Of a stretch of 64,000 nucleotides of DNA, positions 9,572 through 17,696 are shown piece by piece. Source of the DNA: Bacteroidales bacterium (GTDB lineage: Bacteria; Bacteroidota; Bacteroidia; Bacteroidales; P3); the NCBI GenBank assembly GCA_017561155.1, contig JAFZDP010000034.1, positions 1 through 64,000 of the forward strand. Reading direction: 5' to 3'. Each line of letters begins with the position of its first letter. Positions within the stretch are counted from its first letter, which is position 1. The translations under genes were made by a program, and so were the position numbers. Under the pieces are notes generated by a model. The model saw nothing but the letters and a program-made list of their open reading frames with translations. It had not been told where the DNA came from and made no database searches.

Positions 9572-10432
9572 ATGAAAAATATATATTTGATATTAAAGGT
9601 AGCATGTGTAGTTCTATTGATGGGAGCTTGCACTCCTGAAGAATTTGAACAATTCGACAATTCAACAGTACATCAGGATTGGCCATTGACTATGAATAGG
9701 ACCGGTCATGTGGTGGATAGTGTTGTATGGTATGAAACAGAGGAAAATCATGCGAAATGTATTTATGAGTACGATCAAAATAATAGATTGAAGAAGCGTA
9801 CTTTGTATATTACTATATTAGAGCAAGGCCAAGTTAAAAATAAAATGTATGTAGATACTTTGGAATATGATGGTGATCGTTTGCAAAAAATAAGAGTTAT
9901 CAGTTGTACTGACCCATACCATCACTCGGATCAATTATTCTTTTATGATGAAGAAGGGAGGTTGATTAGATCTGAATATGAAGATAATGTTATGTGTTTT
10001 GCTTACAGAAATGGATGTATGGATAGTGTGTATTTTCCTAGTGATCCGGAGATGTATATTCTCTTGTATTACGACACAAGGGGGAATGTTGTAAGAACAC
10101 TTCATAGACTAATGGAATATGATATGCTGGATCAGCCAACAGGAAAATACTATACACGAATGTATGAATATGAATATGATAATAATCAACGTCCTAATTT
10201 CAATGTAGATAATGCATTTATGTATGAGCCTCTTTTTGGGCAAGGAAGTTCCTATTATACTTTTGTTAGAATGATTTCGCCAAACAATATGACGAGATAT
10301 AGTGCAGGACCTGAAATTTGGGAGTATGAATATAACGAACGTGGACTTCCAACTACTATGTATCATCAGTTTGCAGATGTCGTACCTACATACCATCCGG
10401 TATTTAGATTTACTTATAGGGCTGTAGAATAG
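9572..10432 (+). CDS. Lipoprotein with YD-like repeats
   Basis: A 286-residue lipoprotein: signal peptide with lipobox LMGAC (Cys at 20). The mature part contains several Tyr/Asp-rich hairpins (YEYDQNNRLKK, LEYDGDRLQKI, FFYDEEGRLIRS, YEYNERGLP) resembling the YD/RHS-like strands of DUF4595-type Bacteroidota surface lipoproteins. No catalytic motif was seen. Probably exposed in the periplasm or at the surface; function unknown. Confidence 0.7.
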   Translation: MKNIYLILKVACVVLLMGACTPEEFEQFDNSTVHQDWPLTMNRTGHVVDSVVWYETEENHAKCIYEYDQNNRLKKRTLYITILEQGQVKNKMYVDTLEYDGDRLQKIRVISCTDPYHHSDQLFFYDEEGRLIRSEYEDNVMCFAYRNGCMDSVYFPSDPEMYILLYYDTRGNVVRTLHRLMEYDMLDQPTGKYYTRMYEYEYDNNQRPNFNVDNAFMYEPLFGQGSSYYTFVRMISPNNMTRYSAGPEIWEYEYNERGLPTTMYHQFADVVPTYHPVFRFTYRAVE

Positions 10433-10533
10433 GAGACGATTGTGTTGTTATAAAAGGAAGCCTAAATTTACATCAATCGTACAGACTGCTTTAGAAGTAT
10501 TATTAACGAGTAGTTGAAGAAAAACGAATTAAA

Positions 10534-10573
10534 AAATCCTTACCGTTCGTTTGCTGAATGGCAAGGATTTTTT
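10534..10573. terminator. Bidirectional terminator
   Basis: AATCCTTACC / GGCAAGGATT hairpin with A-run before and T-run after it, between convergent genes. Confidence 0.8.
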
Positions 10574-10588
10574 TATTTCAATCTTTTC

Positions 10589-11044
10589 TCAAAACTCATC
10601 GCAAGCTGTTTGAAGAAATTCACGGTCGTGTTCTTCTGAAACATTACTTTCCAAGTTGAACGTTATTGGAAGAACGAATTCTGTGCGTACCGGTTCGCCG
10701 TTAAATATGCCCGGTTTCCACTTAGGCATAGCGTTGATTACGCGTAGAACTTCTTTGCCGCAGCCTCCGCCAATGTCGCGAAGTATCTTGACATTGGATA
10801 TTTGTCCGTCTTTTTCTACAACAAAACCGGCGTAAACAACCCCTGTAATATTCTTTCTTATTGCCTTTTTGGGATACTTGATGATTCGGTAAAGAAACGC
10901 ATACATCGAGTCGATACCTCCCGGAAATTCAGGTTTTATGTCTACTTCTACAAATGTTTTGTTGTTTACTGTGTCTGTTTGTGCCGTTGCTGCATTCGTG
11001 CCACATAATATTGCTATTGTGGCCAATAAGATTAATTTCTTCAT
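10589..11044 (-). CDS. Secreted TonB C-terminal-domain protein
   Basis: 151 residues from MKKLILLATIAI (an upstream in-frame ATG at 11083 would add 13 residues ahead of the signal peptide and is less likely). A signal peptide ends near ATAQ, then a TonB C-terminal fold (VVYAGFVVEKDGQISNVKIL, ending MPKWKPGIFNGEPVRTEFVLP). Like its paralogue at 7483-7941 it lacks a membrane anchor and proline-rich linker. It lies 35 bp downstream of the last HU-like gene and could be read from the same transcript. Confidence 0.78.
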   Translation of the reverse strand: MKKLILLATIAILCGTNAATAQTDTVNNKTFVEVDIKPEFPGGIDSMYAFLYRIIKYPKKAIRKNITGVVYAGFVVEKDGQISNVKILRDIGGGCGKEVLRVINAMPKWKPGIFNGEPVRTEFVLPITFNLESNVSEEHDREFLQTACDEF

Positions 11045-11079
11045 TGTATGGTATTTTTCTATTTTGTTATTGTATGTTA

Positions 11080-11487
11080 TCACTTCGCTTTTTTCTTTCG
11101 TATGTTAGAGTTTTTCACTCTCAGCGACATGTTTTTCAGTCTTTCGTTCAGTTCGGCGCGTGCTATAAATTGCACACCGCGGTTGGTTATTGTTTTAGAG
11201 TTGCAGTCTTTACGATTTTTTACGCTTGTGGCTTTTATGGTAGGTTTTATGGTGCCTAACGGCCCCAAGTCTACCGAGTGCCCCTGCGATATTTTTTCTG
11301 TTACTACCTCTACCAAGGTTCTTAACATCATTTCGCCGTCGGCAAAACTTAGAGTTGTGGCATTTTCTATTTCTTCCAGCAAGTTGCCGGTCGGCAGGTT
11401 CCTGCGTGGTCCGCGACTGAGGGTGAAGTATTCTTTGCCCTTGTGAGGGCCTACGGTAAGTTTTTTTCGTACTATGTATATATCCAT
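11080..11487 (-). CDS. HU-like DNA-binding protein C, first triplet
   Basis: 135 residues with the HU/IHF-like pattern of the Bacteroidota HU-related family (TIGR01201-like): a helical N-terminal half (NLLEEIENATTLSFADGEMMLRTLVEVVTEKIS), the turn GHSVDLGPLGTIKPTI, and a basic C-terminal region with RAELNERLKNMSLRV. Third gene of a three-gene operon, 1 bp after the preceding stop. Its counterpart in the second triplet is 45308-45742 (shared GHPVDLGPLGTLHPNITAKS). Presumed nucleoid-type DNA-binding protein; target unknown. Confidence 0.85.
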   Translation of the reverse strand: MDIYIVRKKLTVGPHKGKEYFTLSRGPRRNLPTGNLLEEIENATTLSFADGEMMLRTLVEVVTEKISQGHSVDLGPLGTIKPTIKATSVKNRKDCNSKTITNRGVQFIARAELNERLKNMSLRVKNSNIRKKKAK

Positions 11488-11488
11488 T

Positions 11489-11929
11489 TTATTCCTCCTT
11501 GTCGGTGTTTATCAGTTTGGCTTTGGTGTATTCTTTCAGTCCGGCATTTTTTATTGCATTTTTCAGGTCGGTGTGTGGGCGAAAGCCTGTTGTTATGCTC
11601 GAAATGCAATTTTTTATGGTAGCGTCTTCAACGTTGTCTACCATTTTGGTTATCATTTTTGGGTAAAAAGTCCCCAAACCCTCTATTTCTACATTTTCGC
11701 CTATTTCCAGCCATTTATAAATTTCGTAAGCCAAGGCGTTTACAAATCCGCTTATTTCTCCGCTTTGGCATGATGTTCGGGCTGCTACCTCTTTTGCTAT
11801 CTCGTCGAACGAACAGCGGTTGGCAAGTCGTAGCGTTGCTATCCAGCGGTCTTTGCCTAATATTTTTCGGGGTTTAACTTCGTAGGTCAAATAATTATTT
11901 CGTGCCATAAAGTCGTCGTTTTTATTCAA
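11489..11929 (-). CDS. HU-like DNA-binding protein B, first triplet
   Basis: 146 residues (138 if the later ATG, MARNNYLTYEV, is used; that start aligns with the paralogue at 45745-46164). HU-like core: KEVAARTSCQSGEISGFVNAL helices, then GENVEIEGLGTFYPKM in the beta-turn region. The N-terminus (YLTYEVKPRKILGKDRWIATL) replaces the first HU helix with a strand-rich extension common to this paralogue class. Middle gene of the operon, 2 bp after its upstream neighbour. Confidence 0.85.
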   Translation of the reverse strand: MNKNDDFMARNNYLTYEVKPRKILGKDRWIATLRLANRCSFDEIAKEVAARTSCQSGEISGFVNALAYEIYKWLEIGENVEIEGLGTFYPKMITKMVDNVEDATIKNCISSITTGFRPHTDLKNAIKNAGLKEYTKAKLINTDKEE

Positions 11930-11931
11930 TA

Positions 11932-12381
11932 TTATTCGTTATCGTTGTTTTCTTGTTGCTTTTTGGTGTTGGGATGAGGGTCGGCGTTGTAAACTTTTTT
12001 GTCCACCAGTTTTACGCCGGCATCTTTTATCACATCTTTCAGCCGCTTGGTAGGTCTGAATAGTACCCCTGTTTTCGTTATCGAAAATTGGTTTACTTTT
12101 TTTGCCGAATCCTGAGCCTTTGCGGTGATGGTGGGGGCAAAGGTTCCTATAGAGTCCAGTTTTACCACACCTCCGGATGCCAAATGTCCGGATATACATT
12201 CTTCTACCTCTCTCAGCACCATCATTACTGTAGCTGCCGACACCGAACTGCGTTTAGATACCTCGGCAGCCAATGCCTCGCTATTCACATAGTTGCCATA
12301 GCTTACCTTGGCAAGGTATACTTCGCTTACATTGCCTTTGCTTACCAGTTTTTGTCGTTTTTTTATATATCCTATTGCCAT
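11932..12381 (-). CDS. HU-like DNA-binding protein A, first triplet
   Basis: 149 residues starting MAIGYIKKRQKLV. HU-like core (LAAEVSKRSSVSAATVMMVLREVEECI, then GVVKLDSIGTFAPTITAK) and a C-terminal region with the FRPTKRLKDVIKDAG segment. First gene of the triplet; its start is only 22 bp from the first unit of the 22/23 bp array, so its promoter must lie inside the array. Its counterpart at 46181-46618 shares the MAIGY start and the LGTF core but is clearly diverged. Confidence 0.87.
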   Translation of the reverse strand: MAIGYIKKRQKLVSKGNVSEVYLAKVSYGNYVNSEALAAEVSKRSSVSAATVMMVLREVEECISGHLASGGVVKLDSIGTFAPTITAKAQDSAKKVNQFSITKTGVLFRPTKRLKDVIKDAGVKLVDKKVYNADPHPNTKKQQENNDNE

Positions 12382-12403
12382 AGTTTGTTTGGTTTTCGTT
12401 CGT

Positions 12404-12744
12404 TTTACATTAAAAAGTTTTTGTGTTTACATTAAAAAACTTTTGCGTTTACATTAAACATATACTGTTCTACATGTTTTGTATATAGTAACGTATAAAT
12501 TATAATTATAATATTCTACATGTTTTATTTATTCTCTCCTAACGTCGTTAGCGGTATTTACTAACGTTATTAGGAGTATTTGCTAACGTCGTTAGCATGC
12601 TGTACTAACGTCGTTAGGAGATGTATATTTAAATAGGCGTAGTACTATATATGTAATATGTATGACAGTATATATATAACATGTACACTACTATATTTCT
12701 AACAATAATGCAATTTTGTTTTAACGTAATGGCAATTGTATTCA
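12404..12744. repeat. Array A: dyad-symmetric 22/23 bp repeat array
   Basis: Sixteen units in five blocks. Outer left, pitch 22: starts 12404, 12426, 12448 (TTTACATTAAA). Middle left, pitch 23: 12468, 12491, 12514 (TTCTACATGTTTT in the first and third). Core, pitch exactly 22: palindromes CTAACGTCGTTAG at 12539, 12561 (variant CTAACGTTATTAG), 12583, 12605. Middle right, pitch 23, inverted: 12620, 12643, 12666. Outer right, pitch 22, inverted and weaker: 12689, 12711, 12733 (TTTTAACGTAA against the complement of the left units). The symmetry centre is 12578. The last outer unit runs into a MITE-like element at 12745. It lies directly upstream of the HU-like operon (minus strand). Confidence 0.88.
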
Positions 12745-13016
12745 AGGCAACTTCTAAAAATTGCTTTGCCGGTGATTTGTGGAATTTTCTAGAGACGTAC
12801 CGAGGTGCGTCTTTGCAATGCATAGCGGGCTATGCGACCCCTAAAGAAATAGAAAGATTACAACAAAAAACGTAATGTTGCGATTAAGCGAGTAAAGAGC
12901 AATGCCTAAGCATTAGCTATTTCGAGCGATAGCAACATCGACAAAGTCAAACCACGCAAAAGTTCTTTTAAATAATGTTAGATAGTTTCTGAACGTGGAA
13001 TTTTTAGAAGTTGCCT
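12745..13016. mobile_element. MITE-like element, 272 bp
   Basis: Perfect 18 bp terminal inverted repeats, AGGCAACTTCTAAAAATT at 12745-12762 and its complement at 12999-13016, enclose a strongly structured interior: an AGACG/GCGTCT stem near 12792-12813, TGCATAGCGGGCTATGCGA near 12819-12837, and a stem GTTGCG...ATAGCAAC from about 12876 to 12936. There is no transposase. No convincing target-site duplication was seen. Adjacent decayed coding sequence supports past mobility. It may be a non-autonomous transposable element or a repeated structured RNA element. Confidence 0.72.
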
Positions 13017-13091
13017 ATAAAAAATAAGACATCGCATTATTTAGTAGTAGCTACTCAGTATAGAGATGCTGCAATTGTATTGCCTGGATAA

Positions 13092-13400
13092 AAAGCAAAT
13101 GTATTTGACTCTGAGATTGTTAATATTCCTATTCCTCTTCCACAAGAAGGCATCTTTGTAGGTTATGGTAAAACAACCGACACTGTCACTTTTATATTTG
13201 ACGATGAAATTGTTCTCAAACATTACTATTTTAAAGATACTAATTTTTTGCCATACGATTCGCCACTTGGTTTGTACATATTTCCGACAGAACATAATAT
13301 TTGGAAGTTTAGTTCGTGGCATCCTGCTGGTGAACAATCGTATACCTACACCATCACCGAAGAAGATTACCAAAGGGCATTGGAACAAAGCGGAAAATAA
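13092..13400 (+). pseudogene. 5'-truncated decayed gene of unknown function
   Basis: An open frame of 102 codons runs to TAA at 13398-13400 and reads like real protein (NVFDSEIVNIPIPLPQEG ... YTYTITEEDYQRALEQSGK). It has no ATG, and an in-frame stop lies just before it at 13089; the same frame continues upstream of that stop as DAAIVLPG. A terminator hairpin follows. The gene appears to have lost its 5' part, perhaps through the MITE-like element that ends at 13016. The family was not recognised. Confidence 0.7.
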
Positions 13401-13407
13401 ATGATAA

Positions 13408-13443
13408 AGGAAAAGGTGCGGCACAGATGTCGCTCCTTTTTTA
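13408..13443 (+). terminator. Terminator of decayed gene
   Basis: Imperfect hairpin AAGGTGCG / CGCTCCTT followed by T6. Confidence 0.6.
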
Positions 13444-13506
13444 TTTGCTTATATTGTTACAATAATTGTGAGTTCGACGGCATTTTGCCGATTGTAAATA
13501 AATGTG

Positions 13507-13514
13507 TAATTTTG
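13507..13514 (+). promoter_or_regulatory. Bacteroides-type -7 box
   Basis: TAATTTTG, 56 bp before the DUF4838 gene start. Confidence 0.5.
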
Positions 13515-13570
13515 CAATAGTTTTGTAAGTAATAAAGTATAAACATAAAAGAATAAAAAACATTATAACT

Positions 13571-15808
13571 ATGAGATATAAAAGTATATACGCGATGTTG
13601 TTGGCGTTGCTTCCACTGTTTGGTGTGGCACAGAATTACACTATCGTAGTGCCCAAAAAAGCCACAAATGTAGAGCTTGAAGCTGCCAACGAGTTTAAAT
13701 ATTTTGCCAAAGAAGCCATGGGCGAAGACTTTCCCATAGTGGCCGACAAAGACTATAAGGGAATGTCCAACTACATATCGGTGGGCAAAACCAAGTTATC
13801 GAACAAAGTGTACAACAAATATTCGCCACAGCTTAAATGGGACGGCTTTGCAGTGCATTCTGATGGTAAAAATCTTTACCTCGTGGGCAATGAAGGCAAA
13901 GCTTTGCTATATGCAGTATATCACTATTGGGAAAAATATGGTGGTGTCAGAGTGTTTACGGCAAACGAGATGATGATACCCAAACGTACATCGGCAATGT
14001 TGGCTACTGCTGTCAGCGACGTACAGAACCCATCGTTTCAATATAGAGAAACGTTGCATGTATTGCCAAACATATCGCAACGCTATGCCGATTTTCATCA
14101 CACCCACAACCGTGCCGACATGGAACGCAGTTGGGGTATGTTTGTACACACCTACCAACATCTTATACCCGAAAAAGAATACTTTGGCAACCACCCCGAA
14201 TGGTTTGCACAAGTGAACGGTCGTAGGGTTCGTGATGGTCAGCTATGTTTGAGCAACGAAGCTGTGTTTGAAGAATTATGCAAGAATCTACAAAAAGAAA
14301 TAGATAAAAATCCGGCTGCCGAAATATGGTCGGTGAGTCAGAACGACAATATAAATGCCTGTACATGTCCCGAATGCTTGAAGTTGGATTCGATGTACGG
14401 CGGACAGTCGGGAACTATGCTTTGGTTTACAAACAAGGTGGCAGAACGCTTCCCAAACAAGACTATATCAATGTTGGCCTACCAACACACACGCAATGCT
14501 CCAAAAAACATAAAGCCTCGTGGCAACGTAAACATAATGCTTTGCTCTATCGAGAGTCAACGTCAGGCAGCCATAGCCACAAACGATGCCGAAAAGGGTT
14601 TTGTGAAAGATGTGGAAGACTGGACTGCCTTGACCGACAATATTTTCTTGTGGGACTATGTGGTGCAATTCCGCAACTATATGGATCCATTTCCAAACAT
14701 TCATGTGTTGCAACCAAACTTGCAGTTTTTCCACAAACATGGCATAAAGATGATGTTCGAACAAGGCTCGGGCGACAACGTGACCGAAAACCACATTTAC
14801 CGCACATACTTATTGTCGAAACTTATGTGGAATGTAAACGTAGATGTAGACTCGATACGCACCGACTTCCTTACACACTACTATGGCGAAGTCAACGCAC
14901 CTATCATTGCCCACTATTACGACACCATGCAGCATGCTTTGGTACAATCGGGACAGGTGTTGGATATATACGGCTATCCTATACACGCAAAAAACGGATA
15001 CCTAAGCCCGGGAATGATACAACACTACAAAGCATTGTTCGGACAGATGTATATGCAAACAAAGGATACCGTGGTGGCAAATAGAATCCGCTTGTTGGAG
15101 TTGCCTTTAGATTTTGCAATCTTAGACATGTCTATGAGCAACGTCTCGGCCGAACTTAGCTACTTTACCACCGTAGGCGGCAAAAAGACATTGCGTCGCG
15201 AAATGATGGATATGGCCGAACGCTTTGTGGCCGACTGCAAGAAACACGGTGTTGAAAAACTGGAAGAGATAGAATATCCGCCTGCACGCTTTTTGGAAAA
15301 CATACAAAACTATGTAAACAAAAGCATCCAGCCAAATATGGCACAGGGCAAACCTATAACATGTGCCACACAGTGGAGCAACGCCTACGATGTGGGAGGT
15401 CCGAAAGCATTGGTAGATGGTAACTTCGGTATCGTGAACTACAACTACAACTGGTTGGGATTTTGGGGCGAACATCTTGATGTAACCATCGACCTACAAG
15501 AGCTGAAAGACATACACGAGATAATCCTCGACTTCTTCTCCTATCCGTTGGCATGGATATTCGTACCCGAGAAGGTAGAGTTCTACATCTCCACCGACAG
15601 CATAAGCTGGGAAAAGGTAGGCGAACAACACTACAAGAACAAAGAAGTGCTTGCAGTGGCACAGATAGTAAAAATGTCGACCGGTCGTTTCGAAAAGAAA
15701 GCACGCTATGTGCGAGTGTTTGCCCATTCGATATTAAAGAATCCTTCGTGGCATCGCGGTGTAGGCGAACCTTCGTGGATATTTACAGATGAGATATTGG
15801 TAAAATAG
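13571..15808 (+). CDS. DUF4838 protein with C-terminal discoidin-like domain
   Basis: A 745-residue secreted protein. After a signal peptide (1-20, ending GVAQ) comes an alpha-glucuronidase/GH20b-type N-terminal domain (about 22-130), then a DUF4838 region resembling a glycosidase TIM barrel (about 150-520; ENIWSV-like segment EIWSVSQNDN and a CTCPEC cysteine cluster), and a C-terminal F5/8 type C-like beta domain (about 600-745). Probably a periplasmic or surface carbohydrate-active protein; enzymatic activity and substrate are not established for the family. No SusC/SusD genes are adjacent. Confidence 0.85.
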   Translation: MRYKSIYAMLLALLPLFGVAQNYTIVVPKKATNVELEAANEFKYFAKEAMGEDFPIVADKDYKGMSNYISVGKTKLSNKVYNKYSPQLKWDGFAVHSDGKNLYLVGNEGKALLYAVYHYWEKYGGVRVFTANEMMIPKRTSAMLATAVSDVQNPSFQYRETLHVLPNISQRYADFHHTHNRADMERSWGMFVHTYQHLIPEKEYFGNHPEWFAQVNGRRVRDGQLCLSNEAVFEELCKNLQKEIDKNPAAEIWSVSQNDNINACTCPECLKLDSMYGGQSGTMLWFTNKVAERFPNKTISMLAYQHTRNAPKNIKPRGNVNIMLCSIESQRQAAIATNDAEKGFVKDVEDWTALTDNIFLWDYVVQFRNYMDPFPNIHVLQPNLQFFHKHGIKMMFEQGSGDNVTENHIYRTYLLSKLMWNVNVDVDSIRTDFLTHYYGEVNAPIIAHYYDTMQHALVQSGQVLDIYGYPIHAKNGYLSPGMIQHYKALFGQMYMQTKDTVVANRIRLLELPLDFAILDMSMSNVSAELSYFTTVGGKKTLRREMMDMAERFVADCKKHGVEKLEEIEYPPARFLENIQNYVNKSIQPNMAQGKPITCATQWSNAYDVGGPKALVDGNFGIVNYNYNWLGFWGEHLDVTIDLQELKDIHEIILDFFSYPLAWIFVPEKVEFYISTDSISWEKVGEQHYKNKEVLAVAQIVKMSTGRFEKKARYVRVFAHSILKNPSWHRGVGEPSWIFTDEILVK

Positions 15809-15818
15809 TGAGAAAACT

Positions 15819-16445
15819 ATGAAGAAAGTATTTTTGCTTATATTATTGCTATATGATACAATAGTTGGAGCTCAGAATATTTATACTCCATATAAGGAGT
15901 ACATCTACGAAACCAAAACTGTGATAGACGGTAAAGAAGAAGTGCAATACATAAGCATGTGGGCTACAGATGCTGCGTGGGAAGCCGATTCGTCGCAGAG
16001 GGAGCTGTTTTATGCCTATCACAAGCATTACAATAAGGACGGCCTTACAACGGCGTGGCCATATAACGGTAATGTAGAAAGTACAGGTATTATAGAAACA
16101 GAAAACCGTATATGGTTGCACCCTCCGCGTTGGAATAACCTTGAGATACTTGAATACTTTCCTTTTCCGGAAATAAACAAAAATGCTTTATGCGGAGATA
16201 AATATAAACGCATGTTTCTTGGGAGTGTGGATTTCTTAGACCGATGGATGTTTCTTCGCTACAAAATGACGGTAGAAACTATTGGCAACAAAATCATAAT
16301 CCAAGGCAAAGCCAAAAGCCGACGAGGCGAATGGTTGGAAATGATTACCTACGACAAAGAAAAAGGATTTGTCTATATGGAGTTTATATCTCCCGTTGAT
16401 AGGACAATCAAACTGAAGTTGGTGAATATTATAGAACACAAATAG
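15819..16445 (+). CDS. Secreted protein of unknown function
   Basis: 208 residues with a signal peptide (1-18, ending IVGAQ). No family was recognised; it is aromatic-rich (WATDAAWEAD, WLHPPRWNN) with a strand-rich C-terminal half. It follows the DUF4838 gene by 10 bp, so both are probably expressed together. Confidence 0.6.
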   Translation: MKKVFLLILLLYDTIVGAQNIYTPYKEYIYETKTVIDGKEEVQYISMWATDAAWEADSSQRELFYAYHKHYNKDGLTTAWPYNGNVESTGIIETENRIWLHPPRWNNLEILEYFPFPEINKNALCGDKYKRMFLGSVDFLDRWMFLRYKMTVETIGNKIIIQGKAKSRRGEWLEMITYDKEKGFVYMEFISPVDRTIKLKLVNIIEHK

Positions 16446-16731
16446 AAATTAGCATACTTTGATTGTCGGTATTAAAAGTGATGTAGTAAGAACTTGAAGT
16501 AGTTATACAATAAAGTTTTAGTTCCTTATACTAATGACGAGAATAGAGTTCACAACCTTGTAGTTTGCAAAGTTGTGAACTTGTTTTTGTTTATGTGTAA
16601 TCCAACAACACAATGCAGATAAAGCGAATGGAAATATAATCTGGATATTTAGCCTTGATATATACTTGGTATTATATCTCGTTAAATGTAAAAGCTGAAG
16701 ATTATTAAAGGCTGTTTTGGTGCCTATAAAC
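16446..16731. other. Intergenic stretch
   Basis: Contains the terminator at 16548-16588 and nothing else recognisable. Confidence 0.5.
16548..16588 (+). terminator. Terminator after secreted protein gene
   Basis: GTTCACAACCTT / AAGTTGTGAAC hairpin followed by TTGTTTTTG. Confidence 0.75.
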
Positions 16732-16760
16732 AAAAAATCTCGCTTGTTTTTGCGAGATTT
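16732..16760 (-). terminator. Terminator of tmRNA gene
   Basis: AAATCTCGC / GCGAGATTT stem; on the minus strand it is followed by a T-run. Confidence 0.8.
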
Positions 16761-16761
16761 G

Positions 16762-17154
16762 TGGAGCTGGGCGGAGTCGAACCGCCGTCCAAACAAGTAA
16801 CAAAAATGCTTTCTACATGCTTATTCTTTGATTGTTTTTCGAGTTTAAACCGGACAAAGACACCCAAATTAAACCTTAGCTTCGATTAATTTCATTGCAA
16901 CATCAAAGCCCTGTTGCAACTATCCCATTCTCACGAGCACTTCCATATCGAAAACCGATGGGCGGGGTTGTCGGGAAATGTCTTGTTTCAGCACCTTGTG
17001 CCGAAATAATGCAAGCCTACTGTTCTTCAGCTTAAGCAGCAAGAGCGTAATTATTTTCGCCAATTATTGTTTTACATCCGTTTTCAAGGCTGCTGATGTG
17101 TGAGCCTGCATGCTTACAAATCCATTATCCTTGCTGTCAAAACCGGTCAGCCCC
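16762..17154 (-). ncRNA. ssrA: Transfer-messenger RNA
   Basis: The 5' end GGGGCTGACCGGTTTTGACAG pairs with the 3' end CAGCTCC plus discriminator A; the T-arm GGCGGAGTCGAACCGCC is visible at the 3' end. CCA is not encoded. The tag frame at 17032-17061 reads GENNYALAA then TAA, the Bacteroidota-type proteolysis tag (with resume residue before it). Length 393 nt. It rescues stalled ribosomes together with SmpB, which is not in the window. It lies downstream of tRNA-Asp on the same strand. Confidence 0.97.
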
Positions 17155-17237
17155 GTAATGTTGATTTGTACGACATAATGTACTTTGAAAGGATTATATG
17201 AACATTCGCATCGAATGTTTGGTTTACCTTTTGGGTA

Positions 17238-17266
17238 CAAAAAAAGCTCTCGTTTTAGGAGAGCTT
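17238..17266 (-). terminator. Terminator of tRNA-Asp
   Basis: AGCTCTC / GAGAGCT stem; the A7 run on the plus strand gives the T-run for minus-strand transcription. It separates tRNA-Asp from the tmRNA gene. Confidence 0.82.
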
Positions 17267-17343
17267 TGGCGGTCCGGACGAGACTCGAACTCGCGACCCC
17301 ATGCGTGACAGGCATGTATTCTAACCGACTGAACTACCGGACC
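17267..17343 (-). tRNA. tRNA-Asp (GTC)
   Basis: 77 nt cloverleaf: acceptor GGTCCGG / CCGGACC, anticodon loop CTGTCAC giving GTC, T-loop GTTCGAGTC, discriminator G, and an encoded CCA end. Confidence 0.97.
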
Positions 17344-17380
17344 ATTTTTCTAAGAACTCTTTTCTTGTCGTTTGCGAGTG

Positions 17381-17388
17381 CAAAGATA
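17381..17388 (-). promoter_or_regulatory. Bacteroides-type -7 box for tRNA-Asp
   Basis: Minus strand reads TATCTTTG followed by C, 38 bp upstream of the tRNA. Confidence 0.6.
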
Positions 17389-17696
17389 CAACCTTTTTTC
17401 GAACTGACAAAATATTTTTTCAAAAAACTTTTACTTTTTCTTTTAATAGATTGGTATTCAGAGATAAAAAATTTCAACTTTTTTCTTTGTGATTGGGTGA
17501 AAAGAGGGTAAAAATGTAGTATTTTATTCTATTTTATTCCGTTTTTTGATATAAATTGTTCTGTTTTTTACTGATGATTTTCTTTCTTCTTGAATTTAAG
17601 TGTTTTAAACTTTTTTATACGAATAAAAATATGTAACTTTGCCAAATGTTTCGATACTCGTGTATCGATGTAACGTATTGATAATTATTATTTACA
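17389..17696. other. AT-rich intergenic stretch
   Basis: Divergent promoter region between tRNA-Asp and the Nif3-like gene. TAACTTTG at 17634-17641 is a -7 box for the latter. Nothing else seen. Confidence 0.55.

Noticed and set aside
12681..12875. 64-codon open frame spanning array A and the MITE-like element
   Set aside because: It runs through repeat units and the element's terminal repeat, so it is best explained by chance.
14326..15084. 252-codon frame within the DUF4838 gene
   Set aside because: Overlaps a well-supported coding gene in another frame and has no domain or signal.
17267..17343. Integration site at tRNA-Asp
   Set aside because: No integrase and no repeated tRNA 3' end nearby; neighbours are core genes.
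17185..17511. Plus-strand open frame over tRNA-Asp
   Set aside because: It overlaps a perfect tRNA, its terminator and promoter.
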